NCBI GenBank assembly: GCA_003194525.1
Contig: NBIV01000226.1
Span: 58,216-122,215, forward strand
Length of the DNA: 64,000 bases
Source: Gracilariopsis chorda
Lineage: Eukaryota; Rhodophyta; Florideophyceae; Gracilariales; Gracilariaceae
Direction: 5' to 3'
Under the pieces are notes generated by a model, which was given only the letters and a program-made list of their open reading frames with translations, was not told where the DNA came from and did no database searches. Position numbers and translations under genes: made by a program. How positions within the stretch are numbered: the first letter of the stretch is position 1; every line of letters starts with the position of its first letter. This document shows positions 48,364 to 59,596 of this stretch, one piece after another.

Positions 48364-49166
48364 ATGGCTGTCACCCGCTCCCGCTCCCGCTCCGCTGCGC
48401 GCGCCGCGTCCGCCTCCTCGCGGCCGCAGGCGCCCCCGCCAAAGGCGCGCTCAAAGCGCGGCGCGCCGCGTGCAAACGAGTCGGCCCCAAACAAGCAAGC
48501 GCGCGTGACTCACCATGCGCAACGTGCGCTCGCGGTGGCACAGCCTCCGAACGCTGCCGCCCCGCCGCACACCGAGTTCTATCTGTTCAAGTCCGAGTCG
48601 GAATCGCGGCTGCAGAACGGCCACCAGATGAAGTTCTCCATCGATGACCTGCGCGCTGAACGAGACGGCATCACGCACTGGGACGGCGTGCGCAACGCAG
48701 AAGCTTGCAACTGTATGAAGCGCATGAACAAAGGTGACATGGCATTCTTCTACCATTCCAACACCAACAAAAGTCGCCCATCCGTTGTGGGCGTCGTGCG
48801 TGTGGTATCCGACCCCTATCCAGGTACGTCAAGCTGCGCCCAACCGCCACTTTGCGACCATTTTCATGCGGCCGGCTCACCTGTTTGCCGTTGCGTGCTT
48901 TTTGTTGTTCAGATCACACCGCGTTTGACAAAAGCGATGTGCATTACGATGCGCGTAGTAAGCGAGAAAAGCCGCGCTGGTTTATGGTTGACGTGCAGTT
49001 TGTTCGCAAGTTTCACAACGCTGTTACTCTGCACTGCATCAAGAACGACCCACGCCTGGCGGATATGCAGCTCGTCAAGCGCTCGCGTATATCTGTGCAG
49101 AGCGTGACGCCGCACGAGTGGCAAGTCGTACACCACCTGGCGGATCAACAGCCCAACTATGAATAG
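48364..49166 (+). CDS. EVE-domain protein (THYN1-like) with one intron
   Basis: 237 residues from two exons: 48,364-48,823 and 48,913-49,166. The intron, 48,824-48,912 (89 bp), has GTACGT and TTGTTCAG ends; splicing joins 'VVSDPYP' to 'DHTAFDKSDVHYDARSKREK', as the family needs. A basic N-terminal part (1-60) precedes the EVE domain: 'HTEFYLFKSESESRLQNGHQ', 'FSIDDLRAERDGITHWDGVR', 'MKRMNKGDMAFFYHSNTNK', 'KPRWFMVDVQFVRKF' and 'RISVQSVTPHEWQVVH'. EVE/YTH-related domains bind modified bases in nucleic acid. An upstream in-frame ATG at 48,280 would add 28 residues and a possible organelle leader. Confidence 0.92.
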
Positions 49167-49349
49167 TGTGCTGCGCTTTTCGCCCCATTTCTTCTGTTTT
49201 TGTAAAAAAGAAAAAAAGCCAAACGTTGTTCCACCTTTCCCCCTTCAAAGCTCCCCAGCGGGTAAGGGTTACCGTTTAGCCAGCCTTCATCTACCAACAC
49301 ACATTCTTACCCACGCCCTTCTTCCTCCCCCCAGCCTTGTCTCGTAGTT

Positions 49350-49976
49350 ATGTCGTCTTCCATAAGAGATGCCGAGGAAGAATACATGCGCATGCGCACG
49401 ACACCCAGCTCTGAGCAAACTTCCTCACACCACCATCCCTCCGCCGACACCCAACAACTGGATCATTCCATCTCCGCCGACGCCGCACGCGCCCTGAAAG
49501 AGGAAGGCAACGCCCTTTTCAAAACCGCACACTACCAGCAAGCCATTGAAAAGTACACCCAGGCTTGCAAAAGCGCCCATGCGTCCGATCAAGACCGAGC
49601 CGTCTATCTAGCCAATCGAGCCGCCGCTCACCTCAAGCTACAAAACTTTCAACAAGTAGTTCAAGATACCTCCGAAGCGCTGCGGCTCAACCCTGCTTAC
49701 GTCAAGGCGCTCAGCAGAAGACGGCAGGCAAGAGAGGCCTTGAAAGATTGGGCAGGCGCTGTACAGGACGCAAAACAACTTCACGAGTCACCGGCGGACA
49801 TTCGACGACTGCAGATGCTTGCTGAAGAAAAGGATAAACGTGATCGTGAAGAGGCCATGCAGTCGTTGAAGGGACTCGGCAACTCCATCTTGTCCAACTT
49901 TGGAATGAGTCTGGACGATTTCTCTGTCGACAAGGATCCGCAAACTGGATCTTATAGTATTAATATGAAAAAGTGA
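49350..49976 (+). CDS. TPR protein of the TTC1 type
   Basis: 208 residues. Three TPR repeats span about 46-155: 'ALKEEGNALFKTAHYQQAIE', 'AVYLANRAAAHLKLQNFQQV' and 'NPAYVKALSRRRQAREALKD'. The C-terminal tail 'AMQSLKGLGNSILSNFGMSL' with 'DDFSVDKDPQTGSYSINMKK' matches the conserved end of TTC1 (LKdLGN.iL..FGls.dnF...qDp.tGSYsi). TTC1 is known as a co-chaperone-like adaptor for Hsp90/Hsp70 in the cytosol. The TPR carries the clamp-like N...N/R positions; partner binding was not tested. Confidence 0.92.
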   Translation: MSSSIRDAEEEYMRMRTTPSSEQTSSHHHPSADTQQLDHSISADAARALKEEGNALFKTAHYQQAIEKYTQACKSAHASDQDRAVYLANRAAAHLKLQNFQQVVQDTSEALRLNPAYVKALSRRRQAREALKDWAGAVQDAKQLHESPADIRRLQMLAEEKDKRDREEAMQSLKGLGNSILSNFGMSLDDFSVDKDPQTGSYSINMKK

Positions 49977-50097
49977 TTGCCTTCACCGCTCCCAAATCGA
50001 ACGTCCACTTTACCGAATCCCATCTCTCTATCGTTGTGCGCACTCATTTCAAGAAAAGCTACCCATATTCTAACGCTTACATACGTCTGTCCCGTGC

Positions 50098-51165
50098 TCA
50101 CTCTTCCCCAAGTTCTTGCCGCCGCTTTTCTAGTTTTGTCAACTCGGTTTGCAGCTCTGGTCGTTTGGATAAAAGCCTCTTCTTTAGTATTGGGTTGGGT
50201 ACCTTCTCCGCCTGAGCCTCCAAGTCCGCAATCTTCGCCTTCTGCTCCTTGATGCTCTGGTCAAGTTTGATGCGCTCGATGCGTTTCTTAGCCATGTCTT
50301 CCTTGTCCTCCATCAGTTGGTCAACCATGTCTGCCATATCGGCGTTGTCATCGTCATCGTCATCGTCATCGTCGTCATCGTCATCGTCGTCATCTTCTTC
50401 ACCGTCTGGACCAGGCGTGTCAATGGGCGTGAACGGAGTGGGTGTGAACGGTTGCGGAGTAAATGGTTGAGGCGTGTACGGCCCTGGAGTGTCCGCTGCT
50501 GGCGACGGCTGCACGTCCATGGGGCTCGGTGCAATAGGCGTTTCCGAAGGAAGGGGTGGTTTTCCAGCACTAGCCACTGCAGCAGCCGTCTCACCCGGGG
50601 TTGTAGTGCTTTTCTTGGCGTCGCCAGCATTCTTTGCAGACTGCGCGTTCACCGTTTCCTCCTCAATAACAACCTCTTCTTCTTCGGGCGGGTTGTCTTG
50701 CGTCTTCTTTTGTGTAAAGCTTGTCTTGTGATCAATCACATACTTGATACGGCGCTCAATCAGCTCTACTTCGTCTCGCGTGAAGAAGCGCTCCGGCGGT
50801 TTCATGCGCTTTGCTGCGCCCTTAGTGGCCGGTGTAATTCCGTCTGGTAGTTGCGTATGCTTCGGTACTGGCTCGTCTGGCATACGAACTACCAGCACCT
50901 GATGCAGGTCTCCGCTCTTGTAAAATGTTCGTTTATCAGCTGTTTTATGCGTTTCAACGATGCATGGCAGGTCCATTAGAGACGCTGGATAGTGCTTTCC
51001 ATCAATCGTGAAAATGGCGTTGCGCTCATCTTTGAAATCGATTTCAAACTTGCTGGCTTGACGGTCATCTCCTGCGCCCTCACGTTTCTTGTTGCTGGAA
51101 AGTGCAAAGCGCATGGGCTCAACTAATGGCTGTGGCAGACGCAGAATGAACTGCTGCTCATTCAT
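50098..51165 (-). CDS. TAF7: TFIID subunit TAF7
   Basis: 355 residues. The TAFII55 N-terminal domain is clear: 'MNEQQFILRLPQPLVEPMRF', 'KFEIDFKDERNAIFTIDGKH', 'YPASLMDLPCIVETHKTADK', 'YKSGDLHQVLVVRMPDEPVP' and 'TPATKGAAKRMKPPERFF'. In TFIID this domain pairs with TAF1. The middle is low-complexity: Pro/Thr repeats ('PYTPQPFTPQPFTPTPFTP') and an Asp run of about seventeen residues encoded by a (TCATCG)-type tract at about 50,346-50,397. The C-terminus is a coiled coil ('IERIKLDQSIKEQKAKIADL'). The 3' end lies 121 bp from the convergent TTC1-type gene. Confidence 0.93.
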   Translation of the reverse strand: MNEQQFILRLPQPLVEPMRFALSSNKKREGAGDDRQASKFEIDFKDERNAIFTIDGKHYPASLMDLPCIVETHKTADKRTFYKSGDLHQVLVVRMPDEPVPKHTQLPDGITPATKGAAKRMKPPERFFTRDEVELIERRIKYVIDHKTSFTQKKTQDNPPEEEEVVIEEETVNAQSAKNAGDAKKSTTTPGETAAAVASAGKPPLPSETPIAPSPMDVQPSPAADTPGPYTPQPFTPQPFTPTPFTPIDTPGPDGEEDDDDDDDDDDDDDDDDNADMADMVDQLMEDKEDMAKKRIERIKLDQSIKEQKAKIADLEAQAEKVPNPILKKRLLSKRPELQTELTKLEKRRQELGEE

Positions 51166-51756
51166 GGCTCAACAGTCGAGAGTATTCCGAATCACCTTCC
51201 TGAAATGTCTTCTTACAAACGTTAACGTCAACCAGTTTAAGAGATGAAGACACTGATGGGCGAGCCTTTTACTCTGGTTCAACAAATCCCACGAAGAAAT
51301 AAAAGCAGAGCGCATTCGAAGTCGAGACTAATCTACCGGAGGTACACGGTACCGTCGGTGGTCTACCAGGGACGGTACGATGATGCCGGAGCTTTCTGAT
51401 AGTCCGCATTTCTGCTGGGAAACCAACAAGCTCTCGCTCAACATTTCGTTCAAGGATACATACGAAGGGTAGAGTTCCACAATTGCAGTACAAACTGAAA
51501 CAATACACGTGGACACGTTTCAAGGCACAAGTTCAACCCAAACACGAGACAAGAGATATGCATTTGCACGTGCCCTTGGTACGTTGCAATTCTTCAATAT
51601 GCCCAGCTTTACAGCTGCCAACATTTCAATGTCAACGTCCAACGATCCCAATGCGATGAACGGATTTTCTGCACTTACCCTCTGAGATCCTTGAACTCTA
51701 AAAATTGTCCGCCCAGAGATCAAACGAGTGGAGGCGGCGGCGATTCTTCTGCGACA
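51166..51756. other. Spacer between TAF7 and the tandem array
   Basis: 590 bp. Frames of 60-92 codons on the minus strand (51,269-51,523; 51,520-51,798, which crosses the array border) show no motif. It holds the TAF7 promoter. The last bases before 51,757 (GGCGGCGGCGATTCTTCTGCGACA) differ from what precedes unit 2 and unit 3, so this is the array's left edge. Confidence 0.4.
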
Positions 51757-52612
51757 GCCAAGAAATTCATCATCTTCTTGGCACAAATAATCGTTCACAA
51801 GAAAGCTACCTTCGGTACTTCCAAGTTGTCATTACAGGGCTGTGGTCCTGTTACGCAAACGTTTTTTGCATTCTATCACTGTGAGCGAGAAAGCCTCACA
51901 CACACACACAATCACGGTCAGAGTTTTAGATACAGAGTATATCCCTTTCAGCGTTAGGATTTGGTTTAACAACGTGGGCCGCGTTTCTATTACTAGTTAA
52001 TCTCAGCACTGAACTCATAATTGTTGAGGGTGGCAGGGGAGAGCGGAGGGAACTCATTATTCCGTAAATAATCCAAATAGTTGCTGCAGGGTGCACCAAT
52101 CTACAACTTACTTCGAAAAAAGAGAAGCAGACAACAGAGCTTTTTCCCAAAACAAACACTGGGAGTCTCCTGAAAATGCAAATGCGCAGATTTAGCAGGC
52201 AGACCTGTAACAGTTTGTGGTGTGCATTTCCAGGAAGCTCAGGCCTCTTTATGTTCCTTCTTCAAGCCTTGTTTATCGCTGGAGAGAAAAGTGGACCAAA
52301 ACTCTCGAAAACGAGATAACGGGAGAAACAGTTCTGCGTCCTGTGTGTTCAAGAGATATCCACGAGTCAAAGTCATACAAAATGAAATGAACACAAAAAC
52401 CGCACATCTACAGACAAACTCAGTCGAACGTTTGTAGAGTACCGAGCGCTAATGTTCGTAGATCACTAAACCTCGCAAACAAGTACAGAAGTTCAGTGTA
52501 CAATATCAAAGAAACTTTAGAATGGCACACAAGCACAGAAATTCACACAAATTCAAAGTTTACAACATCTATCGTTCTAAAGCGCCTCAGGGGGGAAAAC
52601 AAAGCTTGGCTG
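51757..52612. other. Unit 1, left part without a clear gene
   Basis: A CA run (about 51,898-51,912) varies in length among units. A 71-codon plus frame (52,222-52,437) begins 'MHFQEAQASLCSFFKPCLSL' and is kept in all three units, but shows no motif and could be chance in near-identical DNA. The last part is probably the 3' untranslated region of the minus-strand gene. Confidence 0.35.
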
Positions 52613-53035
52613 TTACGCCGCTTTGATGGTAATGCCGATGGAGGCAAACCAGTCGGCGCTCTTCAGAGCGGTAGACGCCTGTTCGGGGCTACAGAGCGTC
52701 ACCTCGGCCGAGTTTGAGTCCTCCGGGCCCCTCCGGCCGCGCAGAGATATTTTCACGACTTCGAGCCCCATGTCGTAGAAAATCTTCCGCAGGCCTCTCA
52801 CATTGAAAAGGGCCCTTTGGATGCCGCTTAATGCCAACTTTCCCCCCTTCCTCGGCGCAGGCTTCTGCGGGTCCACCGTTGTCGAGGTGTTGTTCCTCTC
52901 CAACCACTCCTGTAAAGGAATGGCCCGGTACCCGAGCCTCTCCGCTATAGCGGCCACCGTTCCGAACGGCACATTCGGGTTCGTCATAAAAACGTCCCCA
53001 GCGCGATCAATAAAAACGTACTGCACGAATCTCAT
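52613..53035 (-). CDS. Conserved array protein, unknown family (unit 1)
   Basis: 140 residues from the ATG at 53,035 (an earlier in-frame ATG at 53,089 is possible). It begins 'MRFVQYVFIDRAGDVFMTNP', then 'VAAIAERLGYRAIPLQEWLE', a Lys/Pro linker, 'ALSGIQRALFNVRGLRKIFY', 'LEVVKISLRGRRGPEDSNSA' and ends 'ADWFASIGITIKAA'. The even mix of hydrophobic and charged residues and the GC-rich third positions, against an AT-richer surrounding, argue for a real gene. I do not recognise the family. Upstream, a second frame ('HEQHKRVVPDSKVVIQPLSP', 53,100-53,210) could be an earlier exon; in unit 2 a missing A at 57,676 joins both. Confidence 0.6.
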   Translation of the reverse strand: MRFVQYVFIDRAGDVFMTNPNVPFGTVAAIAERLGYRAIPLQEWLERNNTSTTVDPQKPAPRKGGKLALSGIQRALFNVRGLRKIFYDMGLEVVKISLRGRRGPEDSNSAEVTLCSPEQASTALKSADWFASIGITIKAA

Positions 53036-54975
53036 TGCAGATACAAAAGCGGAAAGAAGAAGTTGAGAAGCTGAAAAGTAAATCGTCAATAGATGCTGAC
53101 GTGTTGGGTGGTGAGAGAGGTTGGATGACGACTTTGGAGTCCGGGACTACTCTTTTATGCTGCTCATGCGAGCACTTTGAACCCTTCTCTTCCGAATTGT
53201 ATTCTCCCATCTCGTACTGAAGAAGACAGAGTGATGCATTGGGTACAATTGAGTAGTGTCACGCTCTGCAACAGGTTGTTGCGGTCATATCTAGAAACGG
53301 GGCTCACAACCATGGCCACGATATCTTCACATGAAAGCAATTAGAAGCGAATGTAGTTTTAAACAGTAAACGCGAATTGGTTCTAGCATAGTGTATGGCG
53401 TACGCGAACTGACACGACAGAGCTGGCGAAATTCTCTGGAGAGAATTAGAAACTGAAACGCTACCGCTGTGGGCAACGTGACTGCGCTTTCTGTCGGTAC
53501 ATAGAAGAGGATGAAACTGCTACTGCATGAATTGAAAGACAAAGGGATGTGGTGGAATAGGACGAACCCATACGATGAAAGCGCCACGATGACGGAATTG
53601 GAAAGCCCAAATGGCCTTTTCCAAATCAACGTGACTCCACGAATCTCTGCTTTGACACGGAACTGCTCAGTGACCTGAAGGCAGTGACGTCTGTACTAAC
53701 TACGCGTGGGTTGTTGTTTGACGAAGTCCTATCGATTTGACTGGAGAGGCATGTTTTCGCTTGGTAGCACGGCATTAGCCACCGAACACCATGAGCAATG
53801 CGTGACTTTTGTTCAACATACGAATCTGTAGAATGGAATACTGGCAGTTCGAGATCCTTGCCTGCGCTCTTTTTTTTTTCATTTTAGACCTACAGCCACC
53901 GTTGTTGGTAATATGTTCAAGCAACAGTAAAGCCTTCACAGTATATATATGTGTGTTGCATACAAGATTTCTGGGCTTGCTATGTTGCTACTGGGTTTTA
54001 CCACATTGTATTGGTAAATCGGATGGTTGAATTGTCGCATGTACATTGGGGCAGAAAAAGGGTTGCTCTTCTTTCCGAAGTGGTGGGTGTGTGCGTTGGG
54101 GTGCTACGACATCGCAAGTTCGTACACTGACTTCCATTCATACCAATAGATATTTAATGGCACGCTATATATGCGAAGCGATAGGGTAGAGGCTGTTGAC
54201 GAATGTTTTGAGGTACGCCGTGGCTTCTCCACAGGTATTGTGGAAGAGGGACTGAAGACACGGTCAGAAGCATCAGAGCGTATTCACTTACAGCACGGCG
54301 AGGGACGTTTTGTCGGGCGGGGTCTAAGGCACGTGAAGCTTCATCACCCAAGCGACATCTCAGAAAGTGTCGCTTGTGCTGTAGAAAGCAAACACCAAGA
54401 TAGTTAGATATCCTGGTGGGCGCAAATGCGTGGCTTTTCAACTCGGACATTGTGGCCCATGACATTGTGGAGGCAGTTTGGTCGGACTTTAGGGTCTAGT
54501 CGTCGCTTACCAGACTGCCACACGGTCAAGTGAACCACGAGTGGAGTTCTACAAAGAAGAATTCCACCCCCAAGCACGATGTGAAACATAGTGGAGCGAT
54601 TACGTAGACTCGGTCTAAAGCACTATAAGTAGCAGTAGATCCAGCTCCATCTGATTAAAATAGGAGGTAACCCCAAAAACCGAACTACACTCTACCCTGC
54701 ACCAAAGCACCAATTTATACAGCTTGGAGCTCCACGTGACGACGAGGGCATGGTTGCGGGTGTTTGACATGAGCACTAGGTATCGGACTACGACTACAAA
54801 GCTGGGCTCCATTACAGCCCTTTCTGACGTTAAGGATAAATTCCCGAAAGCAGACCCGAGCACCAGTCCACTTGGCGTTCCATTCCCAAAGGTTTGACAT
54901 GAGTACATGACCCAAAACAATTTACCATTCGCGGAGGGGTACGTTGCTTCTCTCACACTACCTGATAAGTAAGCA
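53036..54975. other. Unit 1, middle part without a clear gene
   Basis: About 1.9 kb. Frames of 70-113 codons on both strands overlap (53,327-53,629 minus; 54,154-54,465 minus; 54,171-54,407 plus; 54,615-54,956 minus) and have no motif. A T9 run lies at about 53,871-53,879 and a TATATATATGTGTGT tract at 53,942-53,956. It may hold the regulatory region of the two genes that bracket it. Confidence 0.35.
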
Positions 54976-55864
54976 GTGCTGAGGCCAGTGTTCGAGCCCC
55001 AAGGATCGTTAGCGATGTTCTCGCCATTGCTACAGCTACCGATGCAGGCACAAGCATCACTGTCTCCGTCGCCATCGCCATCGTGTCTGCAGTTGGCCCC
55101 TTCCCTTCAGCCAAGCGTTAAACTTGTCAACCAGACGCCTCAATCGGATATTATTCCTGCGTTACCGACGGAAGCGCAAGTGTATAAGAAGTTCGCTGGT
55201 GAGGATCCGAGGCCTCAAAGCCACTGTGACTCGAATTTGCTAGGCGTAGATCAAGATGAAAAGCACGCAGAGAGATACGCGAGGGCTTTGAAGAGACAAA
55301 CGAAGGGGAGCAGCAGCGACGAATTGTCTGAGGCGCGCACACTTACGGGGAAGCGGGCGGCGTCTGAAAACGTCGAGCGTGGTGCTGCACCCCGTACGAA
55401 GAAGAGCCTCAGTCATTCGTTGGGCAGTAGACGTGAAGTTAAGCGGTGATGTTGCAGGGGTGATGAACACCAGCGTCGAAACTGAACCGACGAGGTGCAC
55501 GGGAGCGGGAGCGAGATCAGGATCAGGATAGGCTTCCGTGCTGGAGCATGCCAGGTATTCATGGGAGACGGAATGCAAAATCCAGGAAAAGAGGGCGTTC
55601 CAACGTCGTCTCGCGAAGCAGACCGTACGCATGTCCCAAATGCGACCAGAGGTTTCATCCACAAAGCGGGTTACACAGTCATGGTCGCATTTTACACTCA
55701 AGGAGTGGCGCGTCGAGTGTCCTCAAGCATGTGGTCTTCGATTTGGGGCCCAAGGTGATGTAGCACGGCATGTGGATACTGTTCAACTAAAGAAGTTCGA
55801 CTGGGTGTGCTATGCCTGCGGGGATGTTTCTGCTAGCAAAAGCATCCTCACGCGCCACTGCTGA
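54976..55864 (+). pseudogene. C2H2 zinc-finger gene, frame-broken (unit 1)
   Basis: A first frame (54,976-55,449) codes for a Ser/Pro-rich start and a charged middle ('LGVDQDEKHAERYARALKRQ', 'ARTLTGKRAASENVER'). After its stop, two other frames hold three fingers: 'YACPKCDQRFHPQSGLHSHG' followed by RILH (about 55,625-55,690, canonical C-x2-C-x12-H-x4-H); then, in a different frame, 'VECPQACGLRFGAQGDVARH' (about 55,717-55,776) and 'VCYACGDVSASKSILTRHC' (about 55,806-55,862), each lacking a clear second His. The frame change between fingers 1 and 2 is present in unit 2 as well. It could be a pseudogene, or a gene with introns or sequence errors. Confidence 0.55.
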
Positions 55865-56391
55865 CGCGCCACTGCTAGAACGTGCACAAAAGTCGCCTAC
55901 CGAGAAAGCTCAGGTGCTGCTAGGGCCGGCGTGTCGGGATAGGCGGTGGAACATATCAACCCGAGAACGGCTACTGCTTTCAACTAAGCATGTAAACGGT
56001 AATCTACCAAGCAATCCAACCGTTTTGACTGTTCATCAAAGCCAACAACTACAATCGACGTTAACCATGTTCAGGTTTGGTAATCTCAGGAGGCAGCATC
56101 GAGCTTTCATCGTAGTGCAGACAGGCCCGAAAATGGCTAAGACAGTACTATGATCAGTGATGCCTGAGCTGCCAACAACTATCAGCAAGTTAGATGGAGA
56201 GGCTGCAAGAAGCGGTTTTGTACATACTGCGCTGTTCTTCTCTCAGAAATCAATGTATGCATAATATACAGCTCAGAGTTGCATCCAGTCTCTTTTGGTG
56301 ATTGTGCGCGTGTTTCCTTTTCGTTTAATTTAACAATCCCAATGCACGAAGGTAGAGAAGGCGGAAAGGTGTCAACCTTTTTTCAGACCGA
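55865..56391. other. Unit 1, right end
   Basis: A 113-codon plus frame (55,812-56,153) overlaps the last finger in another frame. Otherwise nothing is seen. The last bases (GGCGGAAAGGTGTCAACCTTTTTTCAGACCGA) mark the unit junction; AAAGGTGTCAACCTTT contains the inverted pair AAAGGT/ACCTTT. Confidence 0.4.
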
Positions 56392-57243
56392 GCCAAGAAA
56401 TTCATCATCTTCTTGGCACAAATAATCGTTCACAAGAAAGCTACCTTCGGTACTTCCAAGTTGTCATTACAGGGCTGTGGTCCTGTTACGCAAACGTTTT
56501 TTGCATTCTATCACTGTGAGCGAGAAAGCCTCACACACACAATCACGGTCAGAGTTTTAGATACAGAGTATATCCCTTTCAGCGTTAGGATTTGGTTTAA
56601 CAAACGTGGGCCGCGTTTCTATTACTAGTTAATCTCAGCACTGAACTCATAATTGTTGAGGGTGGCAGGGGAGAGCGGAGGGAACTCATTATTCCGTAAA
56701 TAATCCAAATAGTTGCTGCAGGGTGCACCAATCTACAACTTACTTCGAAAAAAGAGAAGCAGACAACAGAGCTTTTTCCCAAAACAAACACTGGGAGTCT
56801 CCTGAAAATGCAAATGCGCAGATTTAGCAGGCAGACCTGTAACAGTTTGTGGTGTGCATTTCCAGGAAGCTCAGGCCTCTTTATGTTCCTTCTTCAAGCC
56901 TTGTTTATCGCTGGAGAGAAAAGTGGACCAAAACTCTCGAAAACGAGATAACGGGAGAAACAGTTCTGCGTCCTGTGTGTTCAAGAGATATCCACGAGTC
57001 AAAGTCATACAAAATGAAATGAACACAAAAACCGCACATCTACAGACAAACTCAGTCGAACGTTTGTAGAGTACCGAGCGCTAATGTTCGTAGATCACTA
57101 AACCTCGCAAACAAGTACAGAAGTTCAGTGTACAATATCAAAGAAACTTTAGAATGGCACACAAGCACAGAAATTCACACAAATTCAAAGTTTACAACAT
57201 CTATCGTTCTAAAGCGCCTCAGGGGGAAAACAAAGCTTGGCTG

Positions 57244-57665
57244 TTACGCCGCTTTGATGGTAATGCCGATGGAGGCAAACCAGTCGGCGCTCTTCAGAGC
57301 GGTAGACGCCTGTTCGGGGCTACAGAGCGTCACCTCGGCCGAGTTTGAGTCCTCCGGGCCCTCCGGCCGCGCAGAGATATTTTCACGACTTCGAGCCCCA
57401 TGTCGTAGAAAATCTTCCGCAGGCCTCTCACATTGAAAAGGGCCCTTTGGATGCCGCTTAATGCCAACTTTCCCCCCTTCCTCGGCGCAGGCTTCTGCGG
57501 GTCCACCGTTGTCGAGGTGTTGTTCCTCTCCAACCACTCCTGTAAAGGAATGGCCCGGTACCCGAGCCTCTCCGCTATAGCGGCCACCGTTCCGAACGGC
57601 ACATTCGGGTTCGTCATAAAAACGTCCCCAGCGCGATCAATAAAAACGTACTGCACGAATCTCAT
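57244..57665 (-). pseudogene. Conserved array protein, frameshifted copy (unit 2)
   Basis: Same gene as at 52,613-53,035. One C is missing at about 57,357 (GGGCCCTCC against GGGCCCCTCC), which shifts the frame after 'LEVVKISLRGRR'; the remaining residues are in the next frame. One A is missing upstream at about 57,676, which opens the frame further to 57,839. Either a true pseudogene or a read error. Confidence 0.6.
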
Positions 57666-59596
57666 TGCAGATACAAAGCGGAAAGAAGAAGTTGAGAAGC
57701 TGAAAAGTAAATCGTCAATAGATGCTGACGTGTTGGGTGGTGAGAGAGGTTGGATGACGACTTTGGAGTCCGGGACTACTCTTTTATGCTGCTCATGCGA
57801 GCACTTTGAACCCTTCTCTTCCGAATTGTATTCTCCCATCTCGTACTGAAGAAGACAGAGTGATGCATTGGGTACAATTGAGTAGTGTCACGCTCTGCAA
57901 CAGGTTGTTGCGGTCATATCTAGAAACGGGGCTCACAACCATGGCCACGATATCTTCACATGAAAGCAATTAGAAGCGAATGTAGTTTTAAACAGTAAAC
58001 GCGAATTGGTTCTAGCATAGTGTATGGCGTACGCGAACTGACACGATAGAGCTGGCGAAATTCTCTGGAGAGAATTAGAAACTGAAACGCTACCGCTGTG
58101 GGCAACGTGACTGCGCTTTCTGTCGGTACATAGAAGAGGATGAAACTGCTACTGCATGAATTGAAAGACAAAGGGATGTGGTGGAATAGGACGAACCCAT
58201 ACGATGAAAGCGCCACGATGACGGAATTGGAAAGCCCAAATGGCCTTTTCCAAATCAACGTGACTCCACGAATCTCTGCTTTGACACGGAACTGCTCAGT
58301 GACCTGAAGGCAGTGACGTCTGTACTAACTACGCGTGGGTTGTTGTTTGACGAAGTCCTATCGATTTGACTGGAGAGGCATGTTTTCGCTTGGTAGCACG
58401 GCATTAGCCACCGAACACCATGAGCAATGCGTGACTTTTGTTCAACATACGAATCTGTAGAATGGAATACTGGCAGTTCGAGATCCTTGCCTGCGCTCTT
58501 TTTTTTTCATTTTAGACCTACAGCCACCGTTGTTGGTAAATATGTTCAAGCAAACAGTAAAGCCTTCACAAGTATATATATGTGTGTTGCATACAAGATT
58601 TCTGGCTTGCTATTGTTGCTACTGGGTTTTACCACATTGTATTGGTAAATCGGATGGTTGAATTGTCGCATGTACATTGGGGCAGAAAAAGGGTTGCTCT
58701 TCTTTCCGAAGTGGTGGGTGTGTGCGTTGGGGTGCTACGACATCGCAAGTTCGTACACTGACTTCCATTCATACCAATAGATATTTAATGGCACGCTATA
58801 TATGCGAAGCGATAGGGTAGAGGCTGTTGACGAATGTTTTGAGGTACGCCGTGGCTTCTCCACAGGTATTGTGGAAGAGGGACTGAAGACACGGTCAGAA
58901 GCATCAGAGCGTATTCACTTACAGCACGGCGAGGGACGTTTTGTCGGGCGGGGTCTAAGGCACGTGAAGCTTCATCACCCAAGCGACATCTCAGAAAGTG
59001 TCGCTGTGCTGTAGAAAGCAAACACCAAGATAGTTAGATATCCTGGTGGGCGCAAATGCGTGGCTTTTCAACTCGGACATTGTGGCCCATGACATTGTGG
59101 AGGCAGTTTGGTCGGACTTTAGGGTCTAGTCGTCTTACCAGACTGCCACACGGTCAAGTGAACCACGAGTGGAGTTCTACAAAGAAGAATTCCACCCCCA
59201 AGCACGATGTGAACATAGTGGAGCGATTACGTAGACTCGGTCTAAAGCACTATAAGTAGCAGTAGATCCAGCTCCATCTGATTAAATAGGAGGTAACCCC
59301 AAAAACCGAACTACACTCTACCCTGCACCAAAGCACCAATTTATACAGCTTGGAGCTCCACGTGACGACGAGGGCATGGTTGCGGGTGTTTGACATGAGC
59401 ACTAGGTATCGGACTACGACCAAAGGGCTCCATTACAGCCCTTTCTGACGTTAAGGATAAATTCCCGAAAGCAGACCGAGCACCAGTCCACTTGGCGTTC
59501 CATTCCCAAAGGTTTGACATGAGTACATGACCCAAAACAAATTTACCATTCGCGGAGGGGTACGTTGCTTCTCTCACACTACCTGATAAGTAAGCA

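Noticed and set aside
54154-54465. Minus-strand 103-codon frame in the array unit as a gene
   Set aside because: It overlaps a plus frame of similar length, lacks a motif, and conservation between near-identical units is not evidence of coding.
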